This document shows, piece after piece, positions 23,181 through 35,639 of a stretch of 64,000 bases of DNA. The stretch comes from Ceratotherium simum simum (lineage: Eukaryota; Chordata; Mammalia; Perissodactyla; Rhinocerotidae). Both the position numbers and the translations under genes were made by a program. How positions within the stretch are numbered: the stretch's first letter is position 1; each line of letters opens with the position of its first letter. The stretch covers positions 2,106,128 to 2,170,127 of the forward strand of contig NW_004454177.1 in assembly GCF_000283155.1 (NCBI RefSeq), read 5' to 3'. The notes under the pieces were generated by a model that was not told where the DNA came from, did no database searches, and saw only the letters and a program-made list of their open reading frames with translations.

Positions 23181-26100
23181 CATGTGCACCAGGAATGTAT
23201 GATCTTATGTTACAAACCCCCAGGCTCCTCCTTTCTGGCCCACCCCTTTCTAGAACCACTTAGTGAGCAGAACAAAGGACTCTGCTAACTATAGAAGCAT
23301 CATTAAGTGTGAACAGCAACAGCATGATAAAGTATGTGATATGACAACATATTTCATTGCACAAAAGTGCAGATAATTAAATAATTCAATAGTAACCCTG
23401 ACTAATTAGCAGAAAGATCTTTAAGGAGGAATCAAGAAAATGGATCCAATCAACTTGAATAATATGCTCCATTTTCCAAGATCACAAATATGTATTTGGT
23501 TATTTGATAACTGATTCGTACAAAAAGGTGAGGACAAAAGCCTATTCCTCAAAATGGAGCTTTGATCCAGTATCCTCTTTAGGACAAATTAATCATATGT
23601 TTGATAAGAGCAGAATTTAATGCAGGGCTCTCTCTTTTCAGTTAAAGGTATAATCTGCCATTCAACTGCACTTTTCTCTTTTATCAGTTGATCTGAAAAG
23701 TCATCAATCCCTTAGCTTTTTGTATTATTGCTCAGAATATATATGAAGCCTCCCCTACGTTTTCTAATGAGGCTCGTATTTAAGTTTATTTCTTGTTGCT
23801 TGAAGCAAATAAGGCTCCTGTGCACAGAAGGAATAGAATAAATAACCATACTAAGTCTTATATTTGGTGGCACCCTCCCCCCTTGCTTTATCTATCGAGG
23901 TAACACTCCCTGTGTTCACTGTTCATTGGTCCTTTAAGGGAGAGCTTTAGCCTTTACTTGAGGGTTGAAGCACATTAGAGGAATAATTCCCTTTGCATAC
24001 TATACAGAAGGAGCCACCTGCAAAATGTTGATGCTGTTATTGAAATCTCAAGTGGAATCAGCTTTCAAAAAATTAGATATTAGATACATCCGATATCATT
24101 TGCAATGTGTAATTATACTAATGCGCATATAGTTGTGTGTTGCTTTACATGTTGCCTACTTGAGATTTTTTTTTCTTGGGCATTTCTCGTTATTTAGAAT
24201 GTTTTTTAAAATCAGCTTATTAAAAAAAAATTCTCGTTAATGAATATAAGAGTACAAGGGCTCTACAGTCAGTGTTCTCAGGCAAGAATAAATGTGTGTG
24301 ACCTAGATGTTGGAAATTAATGATCTCTAATACGGGTTATCGTTGTGGACACTTGCATTATTTGTAAAATATTTGCTACTCTTTACTGATTTCATTTTCA
24401 TTCTGACTTTGGACAACGTGAAGTAATGGAGAATATTAAAATAGTAAATCTTATTCATAAGGAATCCATTTCCTTTATGGGAATAATGAGATAAAATGCT
24501 AGGGAAATGGCCTTAGGCAGAGATAATAATTTTAATTTAATCAAAGTAATCAAAATCATAACAATAATAAACAACTTCTTTTCTATTTTTCCTCCATTTT
24601 GTATGGCACACGATGAATAACTGAAACTCTGCCTTAGCTCATTTATGCACTAACATCAGCCTCCCTTTTGGTGTCTCGACATGGTGTCTCCTTGGACTGG
24701 AGACTCCCCTCCAAGGAGCTGACCCCTGAAGATTTAGCTATTAAGGAAAATTCCAGACAGAGCACCTGTGAGTGGATTGGTCAGCCTGGCACTTGGCACT
24801 TGCTATGTGCTCAGTAGGTAAAGATGCTCTTGATGCAAATTCAGAGAATGATTACCATCAGATCACAGAGAGCCCCTGAGCAAGACGGTGCAAGGATCCC
24901 AGTTTGTGCTCATATGTTCAGGAGACAAAAAGGATTCCAAGGGAGGCTCATGTTGAGATGATACAAGATATTACTCATTCCGATTAAGTAGGCAGAGGCC
25001 CCAAGGAAAGCTGATTTGTTAAACATTTGACTCATAATAGACACCTAGAATATGGTGGTTCACATATTTATGCTATTTATTTCTCAAAATTTATTTTAAT
25101 AATGGAGTCTATATTACAAAAAAGACATTTTGCGTGGGCTGTTTCTATGCAACACTAAAGCAATGCACTGGTTTACCTTTCATCGTCTCATGTATACAAG
25201 GGCTTTCCGTTATTAGCCACCCGAAGGAGTCACCAAAAAATTCTGTGAAACGTCCTTCCTTACTGCCACAGCATTTTAATTTCTTCACAAATGAGTCTTA
25301 CACACATGTATCAAAAGCTTAGCACCCCACCCTCTCACTCTATGTTCACAAAATAATGAATTCTAAAATCTGTAAGATGTATATTTAATTACTCATCCGG
25401 GATCAGTTATTGCATGCTTCATCAGAACAGAAAAATACCTATTAACAGTATTTAACACTAGGTTATTTTACAGGTTTTAGGGAAAAAAATATACCTGTCA
25501 TCTAGAGAACCAACATCTTCAATGTATCCAAAGCATTTAGGGCGGAAAGTAGTGATATGTGGTAGTGTATCCCTTTTGGTGTGCCTAATTCATTATGCAT
25601 CTCCATTGTGCTAGGATAATGAAGAGGCTGACAATAAACGCTTTAGTTAAATTAAAATCCATCTGCAAAGTATATTTCATTCATAACAACTTTAGTAAAA
25701 TAAAAGAAACATTAATACAGCTCTTCCCAAATATCCTTGTCTGTAACATGAGTGGGTTGGATGAGTTGGTCTCTAAATTCTTTTACAGTTCTAAGAAATT
25801 TTGAAACTCTTCTAAAGTATTGAGGTACAAGAACAACTCCAGGACCCTTGAATCTGGAGTCTATTTGTACTAACAGTTGCCCTTTAAAGTTATATTTGAG
25901 TCCACCTCCAGGTACTGTATTTACTAACATATTTTGCCTTGATGCTAAAACAGTAAAGACTGAAGTTCATTTTCAGGAAGGGCAGTGACATAAAAGAGGA
26001 ACAGCTGAGGAATGAAAAAAGCTACACAGTGGGAGAAGGAAATTCTTGATCTGAGTTCTAAGCCCATTTCCTTCAACATTAGCATAGAAGAAACCCAGAC

Positions 26101-26440
26101 GAGCACCTGCCTTTCTATTTTAAGACCATAGTCTTTAGTCCTGCCTTCATTTAATTTCTTGCAATATGGTTTGTTTTTGCCCATTGGGTTGACTCCTTTG
26201 AGTTTCACATTTCCCTTTCCACTTGATTCATCTGAGTCATGTTAATATTCCCTTCTAAAGCCTACAATAGTTACAGTAATACACCGCACTTCCCAAATTA
26301 AATCCTAAGGTGTTCAAAACCTCCTGAAAATTGCCCTGCTGCATTTTCTGAAACCACTCCGAATGTATAATCCCTTCTTGAATTAAGCGAGCCTGCCTTC
26401 CCTGGCTCCCAAGTCTTTGAACTTGCTTACACCCTGCTTT
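23181..26440. other. Repeat-poor unique sequence
   Basis: No gene recognised. A small L2/MIR-like tail may lie at about 24785-24825 (tggcacttgctatgtgctc). Overlapping short open frames at 25595-26208 look like chance. Confidence 0.5.
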
Positions 26441-26444
26441 TCTC

Positions 26445-26610
26445 TCTGCACACCCTGTCCCTCCGCCTTTCTACATTTCAGAAACCTTTCTTTTCTTTTT
26501 TTCTTTCTCTCCCTCCTTCCTCCTTCATTATTTCTCTGTCTCTTCTTCTTTCCTTCTTTCCTACCTACATTCCTTCTTTCCCTCCCTCCCTTTCATTCTT
26601 TCTTTCAGTG
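26445..26610. repeat. Polypyrimidine tract
   Basis: Nearly all C/T, with tttctt and ccttcc steps. The 88-codon open frame here (LPPSLFLCLFFFPSFL and the like) is a product of this composition. A possible L2 minus fragment follows at about 26610-26670. Confidence 0.9.
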
Positions 26611-26689
26611 GGTACCATGTCATGCTTTGAGCAAGGCACTAGAAATACAACGACAAATACAAGGAATTGACATTAACTCCTAGCAATTC

Positions 26690-27800
26690 TAGTGACTTCG
26701 TTCACTTCTGCATTGCTAAGCACTTATGAATCCACAATTATTTTATTTTGCATCTAGTGTTTAGATATACTGAACGTGTCCTTACTGTCCTGTCTTCTGT
26801 TGTTGTTTTCCTACGTGTCCTATTTCAGTAAGTTGCCTGTTGGATAAACTTGGAGCTTTTCTTACGGAGCATTTTCTCCCAGAGCAATTAGCGTGGTGCT
26901 CCCACACATACTCAAGCGATACCATTGCTTGACTGATTCTTGAGCAAGGTGAACAATGAGAGAGAGCTACATTTTTCTGGTGATGCTGCATTTCACCTAG
27001 TGAAATGTTAGTTAGAAACAGCATGGCCCCCAAAGTATGATTACATTTATTTATTTTTACTAAAGTGTCGATGTGATAACTTTCCGTGACATGTTCTGTT
27101 ATTTTTTTAGTTGTGTTGATGTTCCTTTCAGCTGGTCCTATAGCCCCCCCTCCTCAGGAATGTCTCCCCAGTGAAAGGACAAAGACTGCAGAGACTGGTG
27201 CACTGATGGACGCGCAAGCCAACTATGAAGTTGAAACAAAGAAAGCCATCACCTGAGGACACCTCTCCCGCTAAGCAGCACACCCAAATGGTGCAGTTTC
27301 AGCCAATAGAACTCTGAGAACAGGAGGCAATCTTTTCAAGAAACAGAAAAACTTAATAACGCCATCTAGATTAGATTTCTAAGGAGCCAAGGACTTTCCC
27401 TTCCTCATGTGTATTCCTCTGTTTGTATTTAAATTTGGTTTCACGTTCACTTTAAAAAATTTTTCCTAGTAGGAATATGCTTATTAATGCACCAGTTTTA
27501 AAATCAAAAATTGCACAAATGTGTTAATGTTATAAGGAACAAAAATAATGCTGTAAGTAGATCGATTTTTTAGCCACATACATAGTTTGATCTTAAGAGT
27601 GACCTAGAGAAAGTAAAGTACTTTTGAAATAACAAAGGAGTCAGAGGCAATGCAAAGGATAAAATAATGGTGTAAAACACTCATAATGCAGCGTAGAAAT
27701 ATCACATTATTCCGCCTGATACTAACAATCAACCATTTTTTTAATCAAGCAAGCTAGGTTCTGTGAGACATGTTTACTGCCTCTAGAGTTTAAATCTAGT
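26690..27800. other. Unique sequence with an acceptor-like site
   Basis: At about 27114-27132 a pyrimidine-rich stretch ends in tttcag before a GC-richer block (27133-27290). This could be a splice acceptor and a non-coding exon, but no open frame or donor supports it. The rest is AT-rich. Confidence 0.35.
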
Positions 27801-27809
27801 TAGACAGAG

Positions 27810-28095
27810 GTATATAAACTTTTGAAAAGATAAGTAACAAATTGGGTCAATAGATGATAAGAGCAAAACCAAAACAAAATAAAAGATATAAATAAGGAGC
27901 TTAGAGGAGGTCACCATGAGCTGGACAAAACTGTCTGTTTAGGGAAGAAAGTTCCCAAAGAAGGAAAATATAAGATGAATCTTAAAGAATGTTAAAGATT
28001 TAGATAAATGGAAAGGAAGGAGAAAATAGAGCCCTTTAGATGGATCCATATTGTGAGCAAAGCCATGGAGGAAGGAATCTATGTGGTGAGTTTAG
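27810..28095 (-). mobile_element. L2 internal/3' fragment
   Basis: Text such as 'gaggtcaccatgagctgg', 'gaatcttaaagaatg' and 'gagcaaagccatggaggaagg' follows the reverse-complement L2 3' region, which also appears at 43005, 56325 and 57550. Diverged. Confidence 0.45.
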
Positions 28096-28304
28096 AAATT
28101 ATGAATACACATGTCTAGTTGACTTCACTCCAGACATTCAATGCCAATGTGTATGTACATACACGGTAAAGAATTGCACACACATTCCCCCTCTTCCGCT
28201 CCAGGGGTCACCTAGAATTATAATCGTATTTCTTTGCCATTAAAGCAAGTGAGAGTGATTGGTGATAATGTGGAGAACTTGTGATTTTTCTGTTAACCTA
28301 GTAA

Positions 28305-28505
28305 TAATTGGTATTTATTGAGTTCTCGCTATATGTTAAGTATCTTACATATTAACTCACTTAAGCCTCACGACAACCCTGCAAAATAGAAATTATTATC
28401 CCTATTTTACAGACAAGAAAACGGAGGTTTAATGAGGTTAAGTAACTTGCCAAAGTGCCATATATAGGGTTCACATTCAGAATTGGCAATTGCAAAGCTC
28501 ATGAT
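28305..28505 (-). mobile_element. MIR SINE
   Basis: A classic antisense MIR: ggtatttattgagttctcgc, then 'cacttaagcctcacgacaaccc', 'attatccctattttacagac', 'gaggttaagtaacttgcc', and a degenerate tRNA-like end. The order and spacing are as expected. Confidence 0.8.
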
Positions 28506-28724
28506 CTAGCTAACGCATTAAGTCAGGATATTGTGATCAATGTCACAGTATTGCTACTTCTTCTGTATGCTTTGATATTTTTCTATGGTAAACAAATAGC
28601 TATTTCATTTAATTATCCCCTCAAAATTTTCAATTTCCTGGTTAAAACACTAGAGTAATAGAATGTATTTTCATGATAGAAAATTGAAAAAAGTGAGGAA
28701 TAGAGCTTATTGGCATTTTAGGCA

Positions 28725-28749
28725 TTTTTTTTTTTTTTTTTTTTTTTTT
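28725..28749. repeat. Homopolymer of 25 T
   Basis: Twenty-five consecutive T with no recognisable retrotransposon body on either side. It may be an orphan tail or slippage product. Confidence 0.95.
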
Positions 28750-28804
28750 GCCAGACTTTGATGAGATGTTCACTTTGGTCTGCATGAAATCTCAAATTCT
28801 TGAT

Positions 28805-28940
28805 AATAAAAAAAGGGGGGCAGGAGAGCTTAAAGGTCATCTATTGTAATGTTCTCTTTTACAGATGAGATAAATCCATCAAGTTAGAGTGACTTATGGA
28901 AGATCACACATTTGAGTGTGGCCGAGTTAGGTCCACAAAC
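28805..28940 (-). mobile_element. Ancient repeat fragment, family uncertain
   Basis: The text 'taaaggtcatctattgtaatg', 'cttttacagatgagataaatcc' and 'gtgacttatggaagatcacac' is a pattern of old mammalian repeats, also seen near 7030. It shares the MIR-like middle but has a different start. Confidence 0.4.
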
Positions 28941-30135
28941 CAGGCCCTCCAGCCTAGTCTCAGAGGCTCTTGAACTACTCCACCCTGCCTAAATGAAGTA
29001 GGAACTTGAATTTGATCAATGAAAACCTTCTATCTTGGTGATCAGGGAGCATTGTACCTAGCAGATTGCTTCAGTTCTGCACCTCTTTGGCTTCTCACCT
29101 CAATGTCACAAATAGCTAGCTGTGAACTAACATCTGTAGATCCAGAAACTGTCAATGGTCTATCCCGAAAGAACAAACACATAATGTTGTGTGTACAATG
29201 TCTTCAATGATATTCTTAAGTTATTTGGAATTCTTAGTTCACCTAAACAAGTCCGATCTCCTAATGAGCACTTTCTTAACTTAATGCACAGTATGTATTT
29301 GTAAGTGCTTCTGATGAATATTTATACATGATTGTTTCAATAGTCCTTATGTTTTTGAAAATATCAATAGTTATTTGCTATTTTAATCCTCACTTATCCA
29401 TGTAACTAACTCAAGAGTACTTCAGCCGTAAAAAGCTGGAATTGAGGAAATCTCACTCTTCTTTACCAGCCCCTTTGCATTCAGTTGGCATTTAGTAATG
29501 ATTAATAAAATGGTCAGCTGGATAACGCAGAGGTTCAAAATGCAGTTCTGTCTTGAAGGAGTCAATTAAGCTGGGACTACTTAAGGACAAACATCTAGAC
29601 GTTTGGAAGTACCTGAATATGTGACTGTTGTAAATTTCCACTTAGGTGTCTGGCATTTCAGACTTAGACCTTCTCGTGGCTCAGCTTGTCCTATTTTCAA
29701 AATGATGATTATTGGCCACGTTTCACACAGTACTCATTAAGTGAATTCATAAATAAACAGGGTTTTTTAAAGAGTAGCCAAGCACAAAATGTGACTTTGT
29801 TGACATTTTATGAGACTTTGTCATATGTCCCCTGAACCCTCAATAAACCAATGTTGTATCAACTGTGAACTTGTGTTGATTTCTTGAAAGAGCATGCTCT
29901 CATAATTTGTTTGTTTTCACTAGTGTATATCAAAGCTAGTTTCAGGATCCACGAGGAGCAAATAGTCTAATGTGATGGGATAATTTAAATTTAGAGACAA
30001 TTTCTAAATGATCCCATGTTGCCTTTGGATAAACGGTACTATAATCTACCCAAGTCAGAAACCAACGTGTGATCCTATCTTTTCTCTTTCTACCTGTCAT
30101 GGGCAGTCGATCAGGTAAATCCTTTTGATTTTTCT
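28941..30135. other. Unique non-coding sequence
   Basis: AT-rich. Aataaa motifs at about 29845 have no recognisable gene attached. Confidence 0.5.
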
Positions 30136-30139
30136 TCTT

Positions 30140-30722
30140 TTTGTTTTCAAATATGTCTCCTTCTCTCTATCATCTATGTGACTATAGTTAAGACAGTCCT
30201 CATTTCTCACCTGAACTACTGCATCATGCCTCAGTTTTTTCCTCCACACAGCCAAGTAGCAGCCAGGGAAATCTCTCTCAACGGCAGATATGATCATATC
30301 ATTCCACAATTTCAAACTTGTCTCACCTCCCATTGCCCTTGAAATATCATGACGCCTGAAGCCCTTCATATCCTGGATCCTGACCCCAACATTCCTTTCT
30401 AAACTCATCAAGGACTTCTCTCACACTGCTTTTCTTGGTGCTTGCCATACAACTTTGCCATTTTTTAAGGTTCTCTATCTTCTGGGCTTTCTCGCACACC
30501 TAACCTTCTGTTTAGTATTCTCTCCACTACCCCTTCCAGACTCTACCTCTTGTCCTGTAGGTCTCATCCTAGAAGTCATTTCCTCTTGGAAGTCTTCACC
30601 CCAACCATCCACTACCCCTAACTAACTAGCTTCCCCACATCAGTGCTTTCATAGCATTCTGTTTACCTCCTAATGACACCTATCACCCAGATTCTAATAG
30701 CTTATGTGCCAGGCTCCTCCAT
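30140..30722 (+). mobile_element. L2 fragment covering the ORF2 end and 3' region
   Basis: The order matches L2 on the plus strand: 'cagccaagtagcagccaggg' with aaatctctc, 'tgatcatatcattccacaat', 'cacctcccattgcccttg', 'cttcatatcctggatcctg', then 'gtctcatcctagaagtcattt' and 'cctcttggaagtcttcacc'. These correspond to the conserved C-terminal coding part of L2. Stops and frameshifts break it. Confidence 0.7.
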
Positions 30723-30737
30723 TTGAATGAGATTCTA

Positions 30738-30958
30738 GAGCTGCCTTGTTCAATAGGTTAGTCAGTCCCATATGTGGCTACTTCAATTTAAATTAATTAA
30801 TATTAAATAAAATTAAAAATTCATTTCTCAGTTGCACTGGCCACATCTCAAGTGCCCAGCAGCCACATGTGACTAGTGGCCATCCTATGGAACAGCACAG
30901 ATACAGAACAATTCCGTCATTGAGAAAGTTTTATTGGACAGTGCTGTTCTGAAAGACA
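30738..30958. mobile_element. hAT-type non-autonomous DNA transposon remnant
   Basis: The ends are imperfect inverted repeats: 'agctgccttgttcaata' near 30740 and its counterpart 'tattggacagtgctgttctg' near 30940. Inside are paired 'gtggctacttc' and 'cacatgtgactagtggcc' motifs. This is a common MER-class element in mammals; I am not certain of its family name. Confidence 0.6.
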
Positions 30959-31191
30959 AGTACTATGTTTTGTTTGTCATTTCATCCCCTAGACTTGCAG
31001 CCTTTCTTAACTGGAGTTTGTCATCTGAACTACGGAGGACAAAAATTATTTGAGTGACTATTTTCTCAATTCTCCCAAGAATGATGTATAACTAATACTT
31101 TACTATATGCATAAGAAGAAAGTTAATTCACTACATGTAAAGATGCCCAGGGGATTAGGGTTTAATTCTAGCATAAAACTCTAGTTGAGAA

Positions 31192-31255
31192 AGCCTATCA
31201 CAGTGCTTGGCATAATGTAAGTACTTCATAAATATCTGCTGAATGAATGACACAT
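31192..31255 (+). mobile_element. L2 tail
   Basis: It reads 'cacagtgcttggcataatg', 'taagtacttcataaatatc' and ends in tgctgaatgaatgac, the L2 3' terminus. Confidence 0.6.
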
Positions 31256-31564
31256 CTGAATACTTAGACATTTTGTGTTATTTATTTTCACCTAGATGTG
31301 TGGAGTCATGTCTTTAGATTCCCAAGGGTTCTTCTCTAGAGGCTATGGCGATAGACGATTTCCTTACCTTCATCCCAAGGATGGTTAAATTGTTTCCCTG
31401 CAGTGAGATTAACGCTTACTTCACTTTCCTTCATTGTTTACACCGGCAAACAAAACTAGAGAGGTGAGGTCTTATTCAGTGGCTAAGATTAAAGTGAACA
31501 TGATCAAAGTAGATACCAGATTTGACAAGGCTGATTTCTTGTAGGGATTGGCCAAAGTTCACTA

Positions 31565-31675
31565 AAAATGTTATTATTTCCTGAGCACCTGCTATGTGCC
31601 AGGCACTTTGTTAGGTCCTGGGGATATAGGAGGGAATAAGATGAACACAATTCTTGTGCTCATAGTGAAACAACA
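31565..31675 (-). mobile_element. L2 3'-end fragment
   Basis: It begins ttcctgagcacctgctatg, tgccaggcactttgttagg, tcctggggatataggaggg: the antisense L2 3' end, well preserved. Confidence 0.7.
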
Positions 31676-31724
31676 TTAATATAATTATTTCAGTTCCTCT
31701 CCCTGCATTGTACCCAGAGCAGGA

Positions 31725-31881
31725 GTTCTCAACCTTGGCTGCACAGTGTAACCACTGGGGAATTTAAAAAATACTGATACCTGGGTCCCTCCTCAAAAGA
31801 CTCTGATTTAATTGATGTGGGGAATTGGGATTTTTTTTAAAGCTCCCCTGGTGATTGTAATGTGCAGCCAAAGTTGAGAAC
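31725..31881. mobile_element. MER5-like hAT-Charlie element with intact inverted repeats
   Basis: The first 21 bases from 31725 (starting gttctcaaccttgg) match the reverse complement of 31861-31881 at 20 of 21 positions. Inside are 'aaatactgatacctgggtcc' and 'gactctgatttaattgatg', the MER5 landmarks. It is about 157 bases long, non-autonomous and has no transposase. Confidence 0.85.
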
Positions 31882-32039
31882 TATTAACCTATGAGGATGT
31901 AATCTTAGAGTGAGTTCAGAGATCAAGAGCTTTTGGTACTAATAATTGATAGCATATTAGAACCCAAAAGAGAAACTTTAAAATCACCTAACATACCTTC
32001 ATTTTATTTTTAATTTCTTATAATATAAATATAAATAAG

Positions 32040-32158
32040 ACTTAGGAGTCACTGAATTGTCCAGGTCAAACAGCCAGTTCATGACTGAGCTAAGACCCAA
32101 CCCCAGGTTTCTGACTCTAACACAATGCTCTTTTTGCTACACTAAGCTGTCTCAAGGA
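32040..32158 (-). mobile_element. MIR fragment
   Basis: It contains 'caggtcaaacagccagttc', 'gagctaagacccaacccc' and 'acacaatgctctttttgct', the tRNA-proximal half of an antisense MIR. Confidence 0.6.
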
Positions 32159-32869
32159 AATGGAAAATATAATTGTCTTCAAATCAAGAGACAACCAACG
32201 TCCACTGTGGTCATAATTTTTAAAAGGAAGAATTGAATTTGGATCAATTTGAGCCCCATGTACTCAAATTTTTCCACTAATGAAATGTGAGCTCCATAGA
32301 TTCATTTTGTTAGAGTGCAACATTTTTTTTTTTAATAAACATACAACATTATATATTCAACTGTAAAGAGAGAATTCAGTTCCCCAGGAGCTCTTAATCA
32401 CATTCTCACAAATTCAAAAATCAGTATACATATGTTAAACTCCATATATAACTAGGAAGGACATTTTGCCTTTAAACTTTAACTGCTCAATAGCAGAAAT
32501 GGTAGTGGGAGGAGAAAATAAAAGAGTGCATTGTGCTCCCACATCCTCTGTCCCCACCCACCTTATTACATGACATTCCATTCAGTTAAACATTGCGCAG
32601 TACAGGTAAAATTGCCAGTCTGTCCCCACGAGAAAAATTGATTTTGAAAAATAACTACCATAAAAAAAAGTTACCTCTCTTAGTTACCACCTCCACCACC
32701 GCCCCATTTTTAGATTCTACTCATAGATCAAGAGAATCTAGGAGCCAAAAATCGTCGAGTCCACTCTTCTTCATCCACAGAAGACCACGTAGTGAAAAGA
32801 ACCTTTCCATTTTTTTAAGGCATCAAAATAAAACTAATGCTCACATACTTCCTTCGAAACACATTTCAG

Positions 32870-33060
32870 TGTTTGAGAGCCTACATAGTTGGGAAATTCT
32901 GTTTTATTTCGATTCCAAATCCCTCACGCTGTAGTTTAATCCCATTTTCTCTTGTTCCCTGTGGAGAGAAAGAACAGCTGGGCTCCATTCTCTCTAAACT
33001 CAATCCCTTCATGTCCTTAAAGACACCTACCTCCCAGCCTTCTCTTCTCTGGCATAAATA
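32870..33060 (-). mobile_element. Possible CR1/L3 LINE fragment
   Basis: Motifs such as 'gtttaatcccattttctcttg', 'tccctgtggagagaaag' and 'cccttcatgtccttaaagac' resemble the antisense 3' part of CR1-like LINEs. Weak. Confidence 0.35.
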
Positions 33061-33239
33061 ATAGCAGTTCCCATCAGGAAAATGTCTCTCTTGGATTGTG
33101 CACATTCACTGCCATATCACATATATTCTTGCTCATCAAATAATGTTCATAACTAAAACAAGCCAAGGCCAAGAGCAAAAACAAGCAAATGTATCATTGT
33201 TTTCATGAATGAAGTTACAGATCCAATAATAGATGCCGA

Positions 33240-33615
33240 ATACATGGTTGTGAATGATAATCTTCCAATAATTATGTGCCAAAATTATCATAATTTCTTT
33301 TAGAAAGTATTGGCAATCTGTTGCTTTTGGAGAGGAGAATTAGAAATTCAATGATTAGGTTTCAATTTTCTTTATGCAAGTTCTCCCCATTCCCTGCAAT
33401 GGAATATTCCATTCAGCATTCCACAGCAGGAGCCACCATTGCTTTGACAAAAATAGATACAGTATTGGAACATTCAGTCAATGGAGTAATCCAATTGTCT
33501 GAACATTCTTTTCTGCTTTGTCATTTACATTTTAATAAATCCCAGAATATGTCAAGCTGTATCGTGTTGTACCAAGTGCAGCTAATAACATGCCGTTACC
33601 AGATGCAATGAGGAA
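33240..33615. promoter_or_regulatory. Candidate conserved non-coding element with a 16-bp palindrome
   Basis: A perfect palindrome, aatggaatattccatt, sits at 33398-33413, followed by cattcca at 33417-33423, a TEAD/M-CAT-type core. Upstream are aataattatg and attatcataattt, and downstream an ataaaattgtctga-type mix of SOX-like cores. The block is unique sequence. Function is inferred from motif density only. Confidence 0.25.
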
Positions 33616-35065
33616 ATCATAACATGTAAGTCCTGCAATGCATCAGCATTTGGTTTGTGTATATTTTTAGTTTCCTACATTTTAAATAGGGATACTCTTA
33701 AAAATAAAAAAATGGATATTTAGCAAACTCTTTGCTATTATCAACATTCTGTTAGTATATTCAGTTTTCATAAAGGAAACTGTGGGGAGCGATGCTCTAC
33801 TTAATGGATCTAGGAATTCTGGCATCCGTTCACCCCAAGGATGACACTATATATAGCTAGCAAAAATGTAGACTGTTAAGTTACCATTGTATATCTATTT
33901 CTCTGCCAGTTTACTCTCTCTCCATTCAGGAGGCTCAGATAATCACGTTTTAAAGTCATTTGACATTGAATGATTCCAAGATTTCAGGCAAACCAGTCCT
34001 GAAAAAGATTGTGTGTGCGTGTGCATATATGTATAATTATTAATCTATATGCATAACTTACTCCATGCATATATTGACCACCGATTGTTTCAACACTTTG
34101 AGAGATTTGTTATCCTGGTTTGACAGAACCCATTGAATTTTTACCATGTGGCAGAGCTATAGTGATGGTGGAGGGAGCCTCAGCATGTTGGGGATCCTTA
34201 AATGGCAGATATGTGCCTAGAGAAAAGGGTTCTTCAGGGAAGAGACAATTCAGATTAGCCTCAACTAGTAAAAATCACATGGGACACCAGGATTAAATTT
34301 AGCTCTGGTTATATCCTTTGTACCTAATACCCAAGTCATTTAAGTTAGCCCATCAGAAAACCCTCACTTTAGGCTTCTCCTCTCAGGCTTCTGATTATTA
34401 CCTCTTGGGATATTAACTGCCAAAGGACCAAGGTTATTTCCTGACATCAGGTAAATCTGATTAGTGTTAAACTGATAATAAACTCAAGGACTAAAAAAGA
34501 ACCATTTGTGTTTTGCTGATGCTTAGAGCAGTTTAAATGCTTGCCAGAGGCAAGCACACCACTATCACTACATGGGGTCAAGTCTTGTGTTGAGGAGAGT
34601 GATATCATAGTTTAACAGTAGGGCGATGGAGAAAACCAAAATGCAGTGGCATTGTAATGCACAAGTGAGGTCACCAGCATTTCCTGATTCCCAGAGTTTT
34701 CTTTTACTCTGTCTCAGTGTGATAACTGGTAGATTCAGTGGAAAAGTATGACCTAGCCAATAGTAGAATGATCACAATATCTTAAGACCTCAGAAGAACC
34801 CTTTACAACTTCTCCATTCACTTAAAATATCCTCAACACTTACTCTCATAAAGTATTACCACGATTACAGAATAATGGGTTATGATTTTGATGGCACTCA
34901 ATGAACTTGAATTAATTGACTAATGATCTCAATCAACATTAGGAAAAATTTTAAGAGGTGTGTCAAATAGTGAAGGTCAAAAGGCACAGCTGAAAGTTCT
35001 ATTTTTGTGAATCAAAGGTCTCATGTTCTAGATCTATCAATAATTATCTATCAATAATTATGTCC
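33616..35065. other. Unique non-coding sequence
   Basis: AT-rich, with a small TG/TA stretch at about 34008-34035. No gene or repeat family recognised. Confidence 0.5.
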
Positions 35066-35074
35066 TCTAAAATT

Positions 35075-35425
35075 TCTGGAGTTGATTTAGCTTATTTCCA
35101 AGTTTGGGAGATGTAGCTGATCTACCTAATACATAGAAATAAGCACAGAGAAGTAGGCAAAACGAGGAGACAAAGGAATATGTTTCAAATAGGGGAACAG
35201 AACAAATCCTCAGAAAAAGAACTAAATGAAACAGAGATAAACAACCTACCTGATAAAGAGTACAAACCAATGGTCATAAGGATGCTTATTGATCTGGGGA
35301 GAAGAATAGAGAAACACAGTGAGAACTTCAACAAATAATTAGAAAATATAAAAAAGAACCAGTCAGAGCTGAAGAATACAGTAACGGAAATGAACAATTC
35401 ACTAGAGGGAATCTTCTGTAAAATG
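35075..35425 (+). mobile_element. L1 5'-UTR/ORF1 fragment
   Basis: Plus-strand text such as 'gaggagacaaaggaatatg', 'cctcagaaaaagaactaaatg', 'acctgataaagagtacaaac' and 'aaagaaccagtcagagctg' matches the N-terminal coiled-coil coding part of LINE-1 ORF1. It is cut at both ends and interrupted by stops. Confidence 0.8.
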
Positions 35426-35639
35426 AGAAACATGACAATTGACCTGTCTTTATTTTACAGAGATATTGAAAGTAAACATGGTAAAGCGTTTCAAGAAGTC
35501 TCTTAGATTACTTATCATTGGCTTTCAACTACCCAGGTTAATAGAAAAAAACAGGGATGCAGATGTTATAAAAAATGAATATGGTTTTTCAGAATGCACT
35601 TTTGATGTGTGCTTCCGTCAAATTTCTCTTTGGATTCTA

